Assembly (NCBI GenBank): GCA_002441205.1
Contig: DJVN01000114.1
Coordinates: forward strand, 1 to 26,771
Length of the DNA: 26,771 bases
Direction: 5' to 3'
Origin: Syntrophaceae bacterium UBA6255
Lineage (GTDB): Bacteria > Desulfobacterota > Syntrophia > Syntrophales > Smithellaceae
Under the pieces are notes generated by a model. The model searched no databases. It saw only the letters and a program-made list of their open reading frames with translations, and was not told the DNA's origin. Position numbers and translations under genes: made by a program. Shown here in pieces: positions 16,974 through 24,454 of this stretch; within the stretch, counting starts at the first letter, position 1, and every line of letters starts with the position of its first letter.

Positions 16974-17612
16974 ATGGACAACCAAGAAGATGTGAATAAG
17001 ATCCCCATAGACCAAGGGAAAGCAATCGAGAAAGATATTCAAAAACTTGCACCTTTGGATCTTGATAAGCCAAGCGGTACGAATGAGGGTGTCCAGTCTT
17101 CTGCTCAAAAACCCATACTAAATTTCCTCAAGGAAATTTGTCCATCTATTCGTGACTATGTGAGTGGATATATTTCCTTAGCTGATGCCAAGGCAGGAGT
17201 TTTGATCGGTGTTTTTTCAGGTCTTTTATCACTTAGCATAACCAAAGGTAATAAAATCCTTGCTTTGCCTATTCAGCAATGGCAATTACTTGATTATCTT
17301 ACCTTTTTCGATTGGGTGGTTCTTGCTTTAGGAATTATATGTTCCTTGTTTGTAGTCTGGCCAAAGACTTCCACATGCAAGAAAAGAGGTTTCGTTTCAT
17401 GGGTACATATTGCCAACTACAAAGATGTTGATTCTTATTTAAAAGATATACTTTCTACCAGTGAGTCAGAGATATCAGGTCAATTATGTGAATTGAATTT
17501 TGACTTGTCTAATGTATGCAAGCGAAAATATTTTTGGCTATCTTGGTCGTTTAGGTTTGGATTTTCCGGTTCAGTTATATTAGCAGTGCTATTGTTAGGT
17601 AAATATTTTTAA
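16974..17612 (+). CDS. pycTM: Pycsar membrane effector, PycTM-type
   Basis: This 212-aa membrane protein is probably activated by the cyclic pyrimidine made by the adjacent cyclase and then disrupts the inner membrane. A polar N-terminal 55 residues is followed by YISLADAKAGVLIGVFSG (66-83), the recognisable PycTM/DUF5706 start of the first membrane segment (about 74-90). The second segment is at about 112-130 (DWVVLALGIICSLFVVWP). A soluble part with GFVSWVHIANYKDVDSYL follows, then KYFWLSWSFRF and a last segment (197-210). The start ATG has GGAGG upstream. The gene order cyclase then membrane effector is the standard Pycsar pair. No truncation was seen. Confidence 0.85.
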   Translation: MDNQEDVNKIPIDQGKAIEKDIQKLAPLDLDKPSGTNEGVQSSAQKPILNFLKEICPSIRDYVSGYISLADAKAGVLIGVFSGLLSLSITKGNKILALPIQQWQLLDYLTFFDWVVLALGIICSLFVVWPKTSTCKKRGFVSWVHIANYKDVDSYLKDILSTSESEISGQLCELNFDLSNVCKRKYFWLSWSFRFGFSGSVILAVLLLGKYF

Positions 17613-17672
17613 GGTTTGAAGGAATTTTTGTAAATAGGAATTCCTGTTTGATTATTAACGTAGGAGATAAAG

Positions 17673-19556
17673 ATGTGGAACGATAAAGAATCAGAAGTTG
17701 ATTTATTGGGGTATCGTAAGCTATCTAACACGGTTATATCTTTAATAAAAAATGACAGACTTGCTCCTTTAACAATTGGCATCCATGGTGACTGGGGCGC
17801 AGGGAAAACAAGCATGCTTAAATTCATCGAGTCCGAACTTAAGAAAGACAAAAAAGTACTATGCTTAAGTTTTAACGGTTGGTTGTTTGAGGGGTATAGT
17901 GATGCTAAGTCAGTAATGATGGAGTCAATAATTACAGGATTAAAGGAATCTAGACCGAAGAGTCAGAAAGTAAAAGATGCAGCAGTGAATTTAATCAGAA
18001 AGGTCAATTGGTTTAAGACGGTAAAGCGCATAGGTGGTTTGGCGCTTACAATGACGACAGGGATTCCGGATCCTTTGCTAATTTCTGATGTGCTGGCGAA
18101 AATAAAAAGTGGTGCAAAAAAAATAAGCATCGGTGAAGATGAAATCGAATCCCTGGAGAATTATTTGAAAGAGAAGATATTGCCAGAAAATATTGATCCT
18201 CTTTCGAAAGCTATAGAAGGATTTCGAGAAGAATTTGAGAAGCTAATCAAATTATCTAAATTTGAAAGGGTTGTAATTTTAGTAGATGATTTAGATCGAT
18301 GCCTTCCAGAAACCGCCATTCAAACACTTGAAGCGATTCGATTATTTTTGTTTGTTCCTAAAACAGCCTTTGTTCTTGCCGTAGATGAGGGAATGATCGA
18401 ATATGCGGTATATAAGCATTTTCCGGATTTACCCATCGATGTTAAACCAAAACGCTATAAGAAGAATTATCTTGAAAAATTGATACAAGTTCCGTTGCGC
18501 ATACCACCATTGAATAGAACAGAAACGCAGAATTATATATCATGTTTACTTCTGGATCAGGTGTTGCAAAATGATCCAGTTAAATTGACAAAATTATACA
18601 ATTTCATTCAACAAACTAAAAATCTACCGTGGGAAGACAAAGTCCTAAGCACAGAACAGGCAATAGAACTATTCGGCGATTTGTCAGAGCCGGTTAAAGA
18701 AATGCTACTCTTATCGCAAAGAATAGGGCCTATTTTAGCCGAAGGACTCGAAGGAAACCCCCGGCAAATAAAACGTTTTTTGAATACGCTCATGTTGCGG
18801 AGAATGATTTCTGATTCATTAAATATTTCAAAAAATATTGATATCCATATCTTAGCGAAATTAATGCTGGTTGAACGTTTTAAGGAAAAATTTTATGGCG
18901 ACTTAATTTCTTATGCAATGCAATCTAAGGATGGGAAGGTGATGCAATTAAAGGCGTTAGAAGATCGAGCAAAATCCAAAAAAGAAATAAGCGGGAAGGC
19001 TCAATGTCCAGACCATTGGCTAGAGGACGAATGGGTTCTAAGATGGGTTTCGATCGATAAGGAATTGGGAGATATTGATTTGAGGCCATATATTCATATA
19101 TCTCGTGAGCAGGCTTTAGCGTCGGCGACTTCTTATGGGATTAGAAAGGAATTGCAGGATCTGGTCAATAAGTTATCCAGCAATAGTAAATTGATAATAG
19201 CTGGTTTAGAGCCGCAATTAAAAGCATTAAAAACAGCTGATGTGGAAGATATTTATGAGGTATTAGAAAATTCTGTGAGACAAAATCCAACGCTTCAAGT
19301 TAAGCCTACGGAAATGGAAGGAATTTATTGTTTATGCAAATACAGCGAAGCAATTCAAAATCGATTAGTTGCGTTGTTGAAGAATATGCCGGTTGTTGAT
19401 TTAGGAATATGGGCATTGACGGGCATTGAGACGTTTCTGACCAACCAAGAAGCTAAACAGGAATATGGTGCGCTGAAGAAAACATGGGCATCGCAGCAAG
19501 AAAATACTAAATTGTCACAAGCTATAAAGGCTACTGAAGGCATAGACAATAATTAG
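17673..19556 (+). CDS. qatA: Qat system KAP-family P-loop ATPase
   Basis: This 627-aa protein has a KAP-type NTPase domain (about residues 10-390): Walker A GDWGAGKTS (39-47), Walker B with VVILVDDLDRC (200-210, acidic pair at 205-206) and FVLAVDEGMIEYAV after it, which is characteristic of KAP ATPases. Between Walker A and B lies a long helical insert. No clear membrane segment is seen, unlike many KAP proteins; residues 119-130 are only weakly hydrophobic. The C-terminal 230 residues are helical. The ribosome site AGGAGA is before the ATG. It heads the gene order qatA-B-C-D that defines this phage-resistance system; the mechanism of Qat is not well established. Confidence 0.9.
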   Translation: MWNDKESEVDLLGYRKLSNTVISLIKNDRLAPLTIGIHGDWGAGKTSMLKFIESELKKDKKVLCLSFNGWLFEGYSDAKSVMMESIITGLKESRPKSQKVKDAAVNLIRKVNWFKTVKRIGGLALTMTTGIPDPLLISDVLAKIKSGAKKISIGEDEIESLENYLKEKILPENIDPLSKAIEGFREEFEKLIKLSKFERVVILVDDLDRCLPETAIQTLEAIRLFLFVPKTAFVLAVDEGMIEYAVYKHFPDLPIDVKPKRYKKNYLEKLIQVPLRIPPLNRTETQNYISCLLLDQVLQNDPVKLTKLYNFIQQTKNLPWEDKVLSTEQAIELFGDLSEPVKEMLLLSQRIGPILAEGLEGNPRQIKRFLNTLMLRRMISDSLNISKNIDIHILAKLMLVERFKEKFYGDLISYAMQSKDGKVMQLKALEDRAKSKKEISGKAQCPDHWLEDEWVLRWVSIDKELGDIDLRPYIHISREQALASATSYGIRKELQDLVNKLSSNSKLIIAGLEPQLKALKTADVEDIYEVLENSVRQNPTLQVKPTEMEGIYCLCKYSEAIQNRLVALLKNMPVVDLGIWALTGIETFLTNQEAKQEYGALKKTWASQQENTKLSQAIKATEGIDNN

Positions 19557-19564
19557 GAAAACAT

Positions 19565-20413
19565 ATGGGAACATCTTCTTCTAATCCGGGTCAAAGGCCA
19601 TCTACGCCATTATTACCTAATTGGTCTGATTTACCACCTCTAGTGGATCCACAATTGCCCACACAACCTATCGGAAATAATCAGATCTTTAATGTCAATC
19701 AACGCCCGGCTGTAAGTCCTGTTGCTGACGAAAATCGGTTTAGACAACCGAGGAGTAATTTTACTAGATACTTATCATCGAGAGGACGATCAAGGGCAAG
19801 TCTAGGTTCTGCAATAGGTAGGTGCATTTCTTCCGGTTACGGTGGGGCAAAGACTGCCTCTCGTAGAATGACCGCTTCGCGTTATGCAACATCAAATTTG
19901 ATAGAAATCCTTGGAGAAATTAAACGAGACGGTTTAAGTGAAACTTTAAAGAGACTTTCAAAAGAGAACTTAAAAGGAAAACCGCCAAAAGAAATATTTG
20001 CTTCACTAGTTGATATTATATGCCCTGCAGATGGGTCCATTGATGTTGGAATAGCCAGAGACGCTTTTATTGAAACGATAATACTGCAATCCGATGACAT
20101 TGATCAAAACCTTAATTTTACAGATGATCAGATAAACATTATTGTTATTCAATTTATTAGCAAGACAATTAGTCTAAGATTGTTCAATGATATTGGTAAT
20201 AAATATGATTTTTCAAATTTGGATGCAAATTCTGCGATTCAGATACAAGAATCTGTAGACGGATTTATATTTGATTCAATTAGGAATCAACTGCTTACGG
20301 AACTGAATGGAATAGGTAAAGGTATTTCCAGAAAAGAATTAGAGCCGCTAATAACTAAGGTTTACGAAAATGCTTTTAAGATTCTGCAAATTGAAGCGGA
20401 AGGTATTAAATGA
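19565..20413 (+). CDS. qatB: Qat system protein QatB
   Basis: This 282-aa protein begins MGTSSSNPGQRPSTPLLPNW, the characteristic start of QatB, followed by a proline-rich disordered lead (to about residue 50), then FRQPRSNFTRYLSS and GYGGAKTASRRM. The C-terminal 170 residues are helical and contain GIARDAFIETI. QatB has no known biochemical activity. AGGAAAA precedes the ATG, the gene follows qatA after 8 bases, and it overlaps qatC by 4 bases (ATGA). Its identity rests both on the N-terminal signature and on the flanking genes. Confidence 0.88.
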   Translation: MGTSSSNPGQRPSTPLLPNWSDLPPLVDPQLPTQPIGNNQIFNVNQRPAVSPVADENRFRQPRSNFTRYLSSRGRSRASLGSAIGRCISSGYGGAKTASRRMTASRYATSNLIEILGEIKRDGLSETLKRLSKENLKGKPPKEIFASLVDIICPADGSIDVGIARDAFIETIILQSDDIDQNLNFTDDQINIIVIQFISKTISLRLFNDIGNKYDFSNLDANSAIQIQESVDGFIFDSIRNQLLTELNGIGKGISRKELEPLITKVYENAFKILQIEAEGIK

Positions 20414-21759
20414 AATACTCAGTTGTTATCAGTTTAGACTCTCGGGATCATAAAAAGATTGGCATATCCGATAAAGAAACGAGAGTGGTTAATGTCCCGT
20501 TCCTCAATAAGACTCTTCCTGCTGACCGAAGAGTAAAACATGAATATGTTTTTGATGACTTGAAACGTGTAGGACTAAGGCCCTCTAATATTGCAATTGA
20601 CTTATTGAATATTGCGGTAGGGGTTTTATCTGCGGATACTCGCATTAATAGAGAAAAAGAATCGGAGGATAGCTGGGCAAGAGAAATAGATCTTTATATC
20701 CCAGTGAGCAATAAAAGCTTATGGGATAAGCACAAAGAAAAACTTGAGGTTATATTAAGGTTTTTAACGGGAGATAGGTGGGCTATCAGTTTTAGAGAAA
20801 GTATTTATAATTACGATGAATTATTTAAGACGAAGAAAAAGAACAGAAGCATAAAAATTCATGAAGGAAGTGTTGTATCTCTGTTTTCTGGTGGCATGGA
20901 TAGCTTTATAGGCGCGATAGATCTTCTTGAAAAAAAACATAAACCATTGTTGGTTGGTCATCGAAAAAGTGTAGATGTCGGAGGGCCTCAAAGAAAAGCA
21001 TATGAGTACCTTAAACAACGATATGGTAATGAAGTAGAGTATTTACCTATTCGGCTGAATACACCAAAAAAAATATTCGCAGGTGACGAGGAAAAAACAG
21101 AAAGAGCTAGATCGTTTGTTTTTTTGTCTTTAGGAACTTTAGTAGCATCGTCATTAAAAGGTAACAGGAAATTAATAATACCCGAAAATGGGTTGATATC
21201 TTTAAATGTTCCATTATCACCATTGCGTTTAGGAGCGCTTAGCACTAGAACAACGCACCCTTACTACGTGCGGAGATTCCAACAATTAATCGATTCATTA
21301 GGTTTGAATATTGCGTTAGAGAATCCCTATCGATTCATGACTAAAGGTGAAATGTTATTATCATGCTCAAACCAAGATAATTTAAAAGATTTTATTTCAG
21401 ATACTATGTCCTGTGCTCATCCGGCTGCTGGTAGATTTAGAAAAGGGGTAGGGATTGGGCATTGTGGGCTATGTGTTCCCTGCATTATCCGGAGAGCTGC
21501 ATATCATAAAGCAAAGCAGTCAATCACTGACATGACTGATTATAAAAGAGAAGTATCAGGCAAGGAGAATAAAAAATATATTCAGCCGTTTATGCGTTCT
21601 ATAAAAAGATTGCAAGATAGCCCTGGTATAGAAAAATTATTAGTATTAAAAACAGGGCCTTTGTTCGAGTATGACTCAGACTTAGATAAATATGCAGATG
21701 TTTATAGACGAGGGATGATAGAGATCGCTGAGTTATTTAAAAGTTTAAAGATTGGATAA
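20410..21759 (+). CDS. qatC: Qat system QueC-like protein
   Basis: This 449-aa protein is related to 7-cyano-7-deazaguanine synthase QueC. The PP-loop SGGMDS is at 160-165, and the zinc-binding Cys set is C335, C352, C355 and C358 (GHCGLCVPCIIRR). An N-terminal extension of about 150 residues, absent from housekeeping QueC (about 220-230 aa), marks it as the QatC type. It may modify a protein or nucleic acid with a deazapurine-like group, but the substrate in Qat is unproven. It overlaps qatB by 4 bases; the likely qatD start lies 19 bases after its stop. Confidence 0.9.
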   Translation: MKYSVVISLDSRDHKKIGISDKETRVVNVPFLNKTLPADRRVKHEYVFDDLKRVGLRPSNIAIDLLNIAVGVLSADTRINREKESEDSWAREIDLYIPVSNKSLWDKHKEKLEVILRFLTGDRWAISFRESIYNYDELFKTKKKNRSIKIHEGSVVSLFSGGMDSFIGAIDLLEKKHKPLLVGHRKSVDVGGPQRKAYEYLKQRYGNEVEYLPIRLNTPKKIFAGDEEKTERARSFVFLSLGTLVASSLKGNRKLIIPENGLISLNVPLSPLRLGALSTRTTHPYYVRRFQQLIDSLGLNIALENPYRFMTKGEMLLSCSNQDNLKDFISDTMSCAHPAAGRFRKGVGIGHCGLCVPCIIRRAAYHKAKQSITDMTDYKREVSGKENKKYIQPFMRSIKRLQDSPGIEKLLVLKTGPLFEYDSDLDKYADVYRRGMIEIAELFKSLKIG

Positions 21760-21778
21760 AAGGAGTAGGGGATTCATT

Positions 21779-22519
21779 TTGTCAGAGTATGTCGACGCAC
21801 ACTGTCATTTAGATTTATTTGGCGAACATAAAACTTTATTAGATGAATGCGAGCGAAATAAAATAAATGTTTTAACTATGACTAACGCTCCCTGTGTGTG
21901 GGCAAAAAATCAAGAGTTGGCCAGATCCTATGAGTATATTCGTGTTGCACTTGGCTTCCATCCGCAGATAGCTGAGGAGAGAAAAGCCGAAATAGCCATG
22001 TTTGAACAATATATAGCGCAAACAAGATTTGTCGGTGAGGTTGGGCTAGATGGTTCAAGAGAATTTGTTAAATCTTTAAATGTACAAGAGAAGATATTTA
22101 CGTCTATTCTTCGTTTGTGTGCTAAATATGACAATAAAATACTATCCGTACATAGCCGTAATACGGTTCCAAGGGTTTTAATGCTATTAAAAGAATGCTA
22201 TCCTATCAATAGCGGCAAAGTGATTTTACACTGGTACTCTGGTTCTATTGAAAATGCGATATCTGCTGTTGATTATGGATGTTATTTTTCTGTTAATGAA
22301 AGAATGTTGCAAACACGAAATGGCGAATTGATAGTCAAGAATATTCCCAGAGAAAAGATTTTGACTGAGACGGATGGGCCTTTTTTAAAAGTGGCAGACA
22401 GATCTGTAACTCCTATGCAAATTAATCGATGTGTAAGTATCTTAAGCAAAATATGGGATACGGATACGCTGACCGCTAAACAGACTGTTTTCAAGAATTT
22501 CAACGAGCTGATGAAATAG
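21779..22519 (+). CDS. qatD: Qat system TatD-like metal-dependent DNase
   Basis: This 246-aa TatD-family hydrolase is a TIM-barrel, metal-dependent nuclease. Metal ligands are visible: VDAHCHLD (H8, H10), GEVGLDG (the Glu of the barrel), LSVHSRN and LHWYSGS (two His) and TETDGPFL (Asp). The start is TTG at 21779, which gives MSEYVDAHCHLD; an upstream TTG at 21752 adds 9 residues but overlaps the qatC stop. AGGAG and GGGG lie between the two. It is the last gene of the island. After the UAG stop the same frame stays open for 20 codons before TGA, noted separately. Confidence 0.88.
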   Translation: MSEYVDAHCHLDLFGEHKTLLDECERNKINVLTMTNAPCVWAKNQELARSYEYIRVALGFHPQIAEERKAEIAMFEQYIAQTRFVGEVGLDGSREFVKSLNVQEKIFTSILRLCAKYDNKILSVHSRNTVPRVLMLLKECYPINSGKVILHWYSGSIENAISAVDYGCYFSVNERMLQTRNGELIVKNIPREKILTETDGPFLKVADRSVTPMQINRCVSILSKIWDTDTLTAKQTVFKNFNELMK

Positions 22520-22662
22520 CTAATTTATAAGCTTGATCCGGAGCCCAATGATAAAACCCTGTATTTTTCTCACGCGCTCTGATAAAATAACGGATTGAAC
22601 GGCGTCGGCTGGCTGATCATTAAGTTCCTAAAGTCCGAAAGCCATCGACCCCAGTAATTAAA

Positions 22663-22684
22663 CTCTCTCAATCCAAAGAGAGAG
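22663..22684 (+). other. Hairpin directly ahead of the island terminator
   Basis: CTCTCTC and GAGAGAG are perfect 7-base arms around the loop AATCCAAA. Together with the following terminator stem it would make a two-stem 3' end, which is the form of many small RNAs and of stable mRNA 3' ends. Confidence 0.5.
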
Positions 22685-22688
22685 GCAA

Positions 22689-22725
22689 AATGCCATGATT
22701 GGTAATCCCGATCGTGGCATTTTTT
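22689..22725 (+). terminator. Rho-independent terminator of the defence island
   Basis: A 14-base stem AATGCCATGATTGG / CCGATCGTGGCATT with two G-T pairs closes a five-base loop (TAATC) and runs straight into TTTTT. It lies about 170 bases after qatD and is the only strong stem-plus-T-run noticed after the whole plus-strand island. Confidence 0.8.
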
Positions 22726-22871
22726 ATGTCTCGAGGTGTCAAAGAGTTAGAGCATTAAGTTACAGCCAGTTATCCAAAACCTCGCCATCCTGGTTTTATC
22801 GTCGGATAGAGTCGTTAAAACAGCCGATATAATCTCCAAAATAGCCCAAAATATCTCTTAGTTTATGCTCA

Positions 22872-23057
22872 CTAGTTTATGGCTTTTAGCGATTTTGCCG
22901 AATTACGCGAGCTGACATAAGTACGATGAATATCCGCTTTATCTGCAAAATCTTCCTGAGATAAATCAAGCCTGTGACGCCGTCTCCTGACGGCTATCCC
23001 AAACTCTTCCCTGAACTTATTGACCTTGACTTTTTCAATCATTGAGCCATAATACAC
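22872..23057 (-). pseudogene. Truncated XRE-family HTH regulator
   Basis: The 61 codons (likely start MIEKVKVNKFREEFG, 5 codons in) encode the first helices of an XRE HTH: VRRRRHRLDLSQEDFADKADIHRTYVS. In this family the chain then continues with a D-I-E-R-G type helix and about 25 more residues. Here it changes to SRNSAKSLKAIN and stops, and neither other minus frame restores the motif. So helices 4-5 are missing and the protein probably does not fold as a normal repressor. The gene diverges from the operon at 23111, the usual place for an autoregulatory partner. It might still be a functional short form, which cannot be excluded. Confidence 0.6.
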
Positions 23058-23110
23058 CTTACAGACTAAAACTCTACAGACGATAGTCTACAAAAATAAA
23101 ATAGGTAATT
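23058..23110. promoter_or_regulatory. Divergent control region between XRE remnant and four-gene operon
   Basis: This 53-base gap contains AGACT (in CAGACTAAAA), AGAC and AGTCT in close succession, an inverted arrangement around GATA (CAGACGATAGTCT), as expected for a small repressor-binding site. AAAATAGG before the ATG at 23111 includes the ribosome site. No clean -35/-10 pair is visible, so promoter placement is uncertain. Confidence 0.4.
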
Positions 23111-23530
23111 ATGCGTAAAATAAAGGGTTTAAATGCCTTTTCAATAGGTAAGAGATTGACCATAGCTATTGATATCGATGGAACTGTAGCCGACTGTTCA
23201 AAAGTAGATTTCAGGCAGGTAAACAGAAGGCCAGACGAATTTCTAAGGGCAGAGCCCATAAAAGGATCTCTGGAAGCGGTAAAGAGACTATACAAAGATG
23301 GGCATACTATTATATTTCATACTTCGCGTAATTTCGGCAGTAAACGCGCAACAAAGAAGTGGCTAATAAAACACGGATTTCCGTTCCACCATCTTATTAT
23401 GGATAAGTTTGTAGCGCATGTCTATATAGATGACCGGGCAATAAATGGCTGTAATTGGCATAGCGTCATGAAGGCGATAAGGAAGTCAGATTTACCAGGA
23501 AGAATTGCCCGTAGAAAAGGCGTGATATGA
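23111..23530 (+). CDS. HAD-superfamily phosphatase
   Basis: This 139-aa HAD phosphohydrolase has motif I DIDGTVAD (D21 nucleophile, D23 acid/base), motif II HTSR (T71), motif III Lys in MDKF (K99) and motif IV YIDDRA (D107, D108). It is a compact form without an obvious cap, resembling small HAD nucleotidases or 3'/5'-phosphatases that work on nucleotides or polynucleotide ends. It is the first gene of a four-gene operon and overlaps the next by 4 bases (ATGA). Company with a nuclease-like and an RNase-like protein suggests work on nucleic acid ends, but the substrate is not known. Confidence 0.82.
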   Translation: MRKIKGLNAFSIGKRLTIAIDIDGTVADCSKVDFRQVNRRPDEFLRAEPIKGSLEAVKRLYKDGHTIIFHTSRNFGSKRATKKWLIKHGFPFHHLIMDKFVAHVYIDDRAINGCNWHSVMKAIRKSDLPGRIARRKGVI

Positions 23531-24453
23531 GTTTAGATAAAAGCAGGGGTTTATCTGAAGATTTCTTGAACGAATTAGAGAAAGGGTTGCTTTCTCCTAT
23601 ACTTGATCTTGTAAAAATAGACGCTACCCTATGCCTGGAGATCAGGGAAAACTATATAAATATTTATTACCGCGGCGGTAACATACTACGAATCGAAAAG
23701 ACTAATGGATGCTATGCTGCCAGCTTTGACAGAAAGTATCTTATTGAAGAAACGACGCGTGTGCCTGCAAATCTTCCTGCAAAACTAACATCTCCGCAAG
23801 ATATTAACTCCTGGCTTTTGGCCATTCCATTCTTGAAGAATGAAATGGATTTATGGTTTGGCAGAAATCCGAAAAATGAGCGTGAGTTTCAACAGCTTAT
23901 CGTGCGCGAAAATAACCTGGGAAGGTGCGCAAAGGGTACGGATTACTTCATCTGTGATATAGAGTACGCCAATTCTAACGGTAGATTCGATCTTATCGCC
24001 GTGCGGTGGCCTTCTTCTGGAGCCGAAAGAAAAAATAATAAGAATATTGGTATTGCATTCATTGAGATGAAATATTGCGATGGCGCGTTAACCGGCAAAG
24101 CGGGCCTTAAAGAGCATCTTAAAGATATGAATGATTTTCTTTCTAACCAAAACAGGTTGGGTAGCTTGAAAATAGAGATGAAAAATGTTTTTAATCAGAT
24201 GCGTAGGCTCAAGTTAATCAATAATCAGAAAGACATAGCTCAGTTTAATGAGGACAAGCCTGAATACATATTTATTCTGGCAAACCATGATCCTGCATCA
24301 TCGGTTCTTAAAAGAGAGCTGGAGGGCTTGCCAGCTGATTATCCAAATTTGGAGCTAAAATTTGCCATAAGTAACTTTATGGGATATGGCCTTTATAGGC
24401 AAAATATCTACGATTTAAACAGTTTCCAAAGGCGGTTCAAGGAGCAGATATAA
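23527..24453 (+). CDS. PD-(D/E)xK nuclease-like protein of unknown family
   Basis: This 308-aa soluble protein is not assigned to a named family. Its middle shows a restriction-nuclease-like active site: helix with NEREFQQ (E120), then GRFDLIAVRW (D155), then IAFIEMKY (E180-x-K182), matching the E...D...ExK order of PD-(D/E)xK enzymes on a beta hairpin. The first 100 residues form a separate domain with strands (IRENYINIYYRGGNILRIEK). The end (EYIFILANHDPASSVLKREL) could complete the fold. It overlaps the HAD gene and is followed by the MBL gene after one base, so the three are coupled. The nuclease call is motif-based and awaits structural comparison. Confidence 0.65.
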   Translation: MSLDKSRGLSEDFLNELEKGLLSPILDLVKIDATLCLEIRENYINIYYRGGNILRIEKTNGCYAASFDRKYLIEETTRVPANLPAKLTSPQDINSWLLAIPFLKNEMDLWFGRNPKNEREFQQLIVRENNLGRCAKGTDYFICDIEYANSNGRFDLIAVRWPSSGAERKNNKNIGIAFIEMKYCDGALTGKAGLKEHLKDMNDFLSNQNRLGSLKIEMKNVFNQMRRLKLINNQKDIAQFNEDKPEYIFILANHDPASSVLKRELEGLPADYPNLELKFAISNFMGYGLYRQNIYDLNSFQRRFKEQI

Positions 24454-24454
24454 A

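Larger units (their letters stand above)
7946..22519 (+). other. Stacked defence island: type I RM + Pycsar + Qat
   Basis: Eleven co-directional genes with gaps of at most about 60 bases or with overlaps encode three recognised antiviral systems in series, plus PIN- and TIR-like genes inside the RM part. No terminator-like hairpin with a T-run was noticed before the one at 22.7 kb, so much of the island may be transcribed together. Confidence 0.85.
22520..22871. other. Gene-free 352-bp spacer after qatD
   Basis: No gene with a start and ribosome site was found. The spacer holds a hairpin CTCTCTC(8)GAGAGAG (22663-22684), the terminator at 22689-22725, one copy of the 11-mer TCAAAGAGTTA (22739-22749) and a small hairpin AAAACC(10)GGTTTT (22776-22797) that could end minus-strand transcription. 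Minus-strand codons from 22744 to 22582 stay open for about 58 residues without an initiation codon or ribosome site, so they may be a decayed coding remnant. Confidence 0.6.

Noticed and set aside
20410..21759. Queuosine biosynthesis QueC and housekeeping TatD
   Set aside because: QueC is only about 220-230 aa and lacks the long N-terminal part, and the neighbours are QatA and QatB in the exact qat order. The same reasoning applies to the TatD-like gene at 21779.
22520..22725. Riboswitch ahead of a gene
   Set aside because: No gene follows downstream on the plus strand for 380 bases, a terminator closes the region, and no known riboswitch core was seen.
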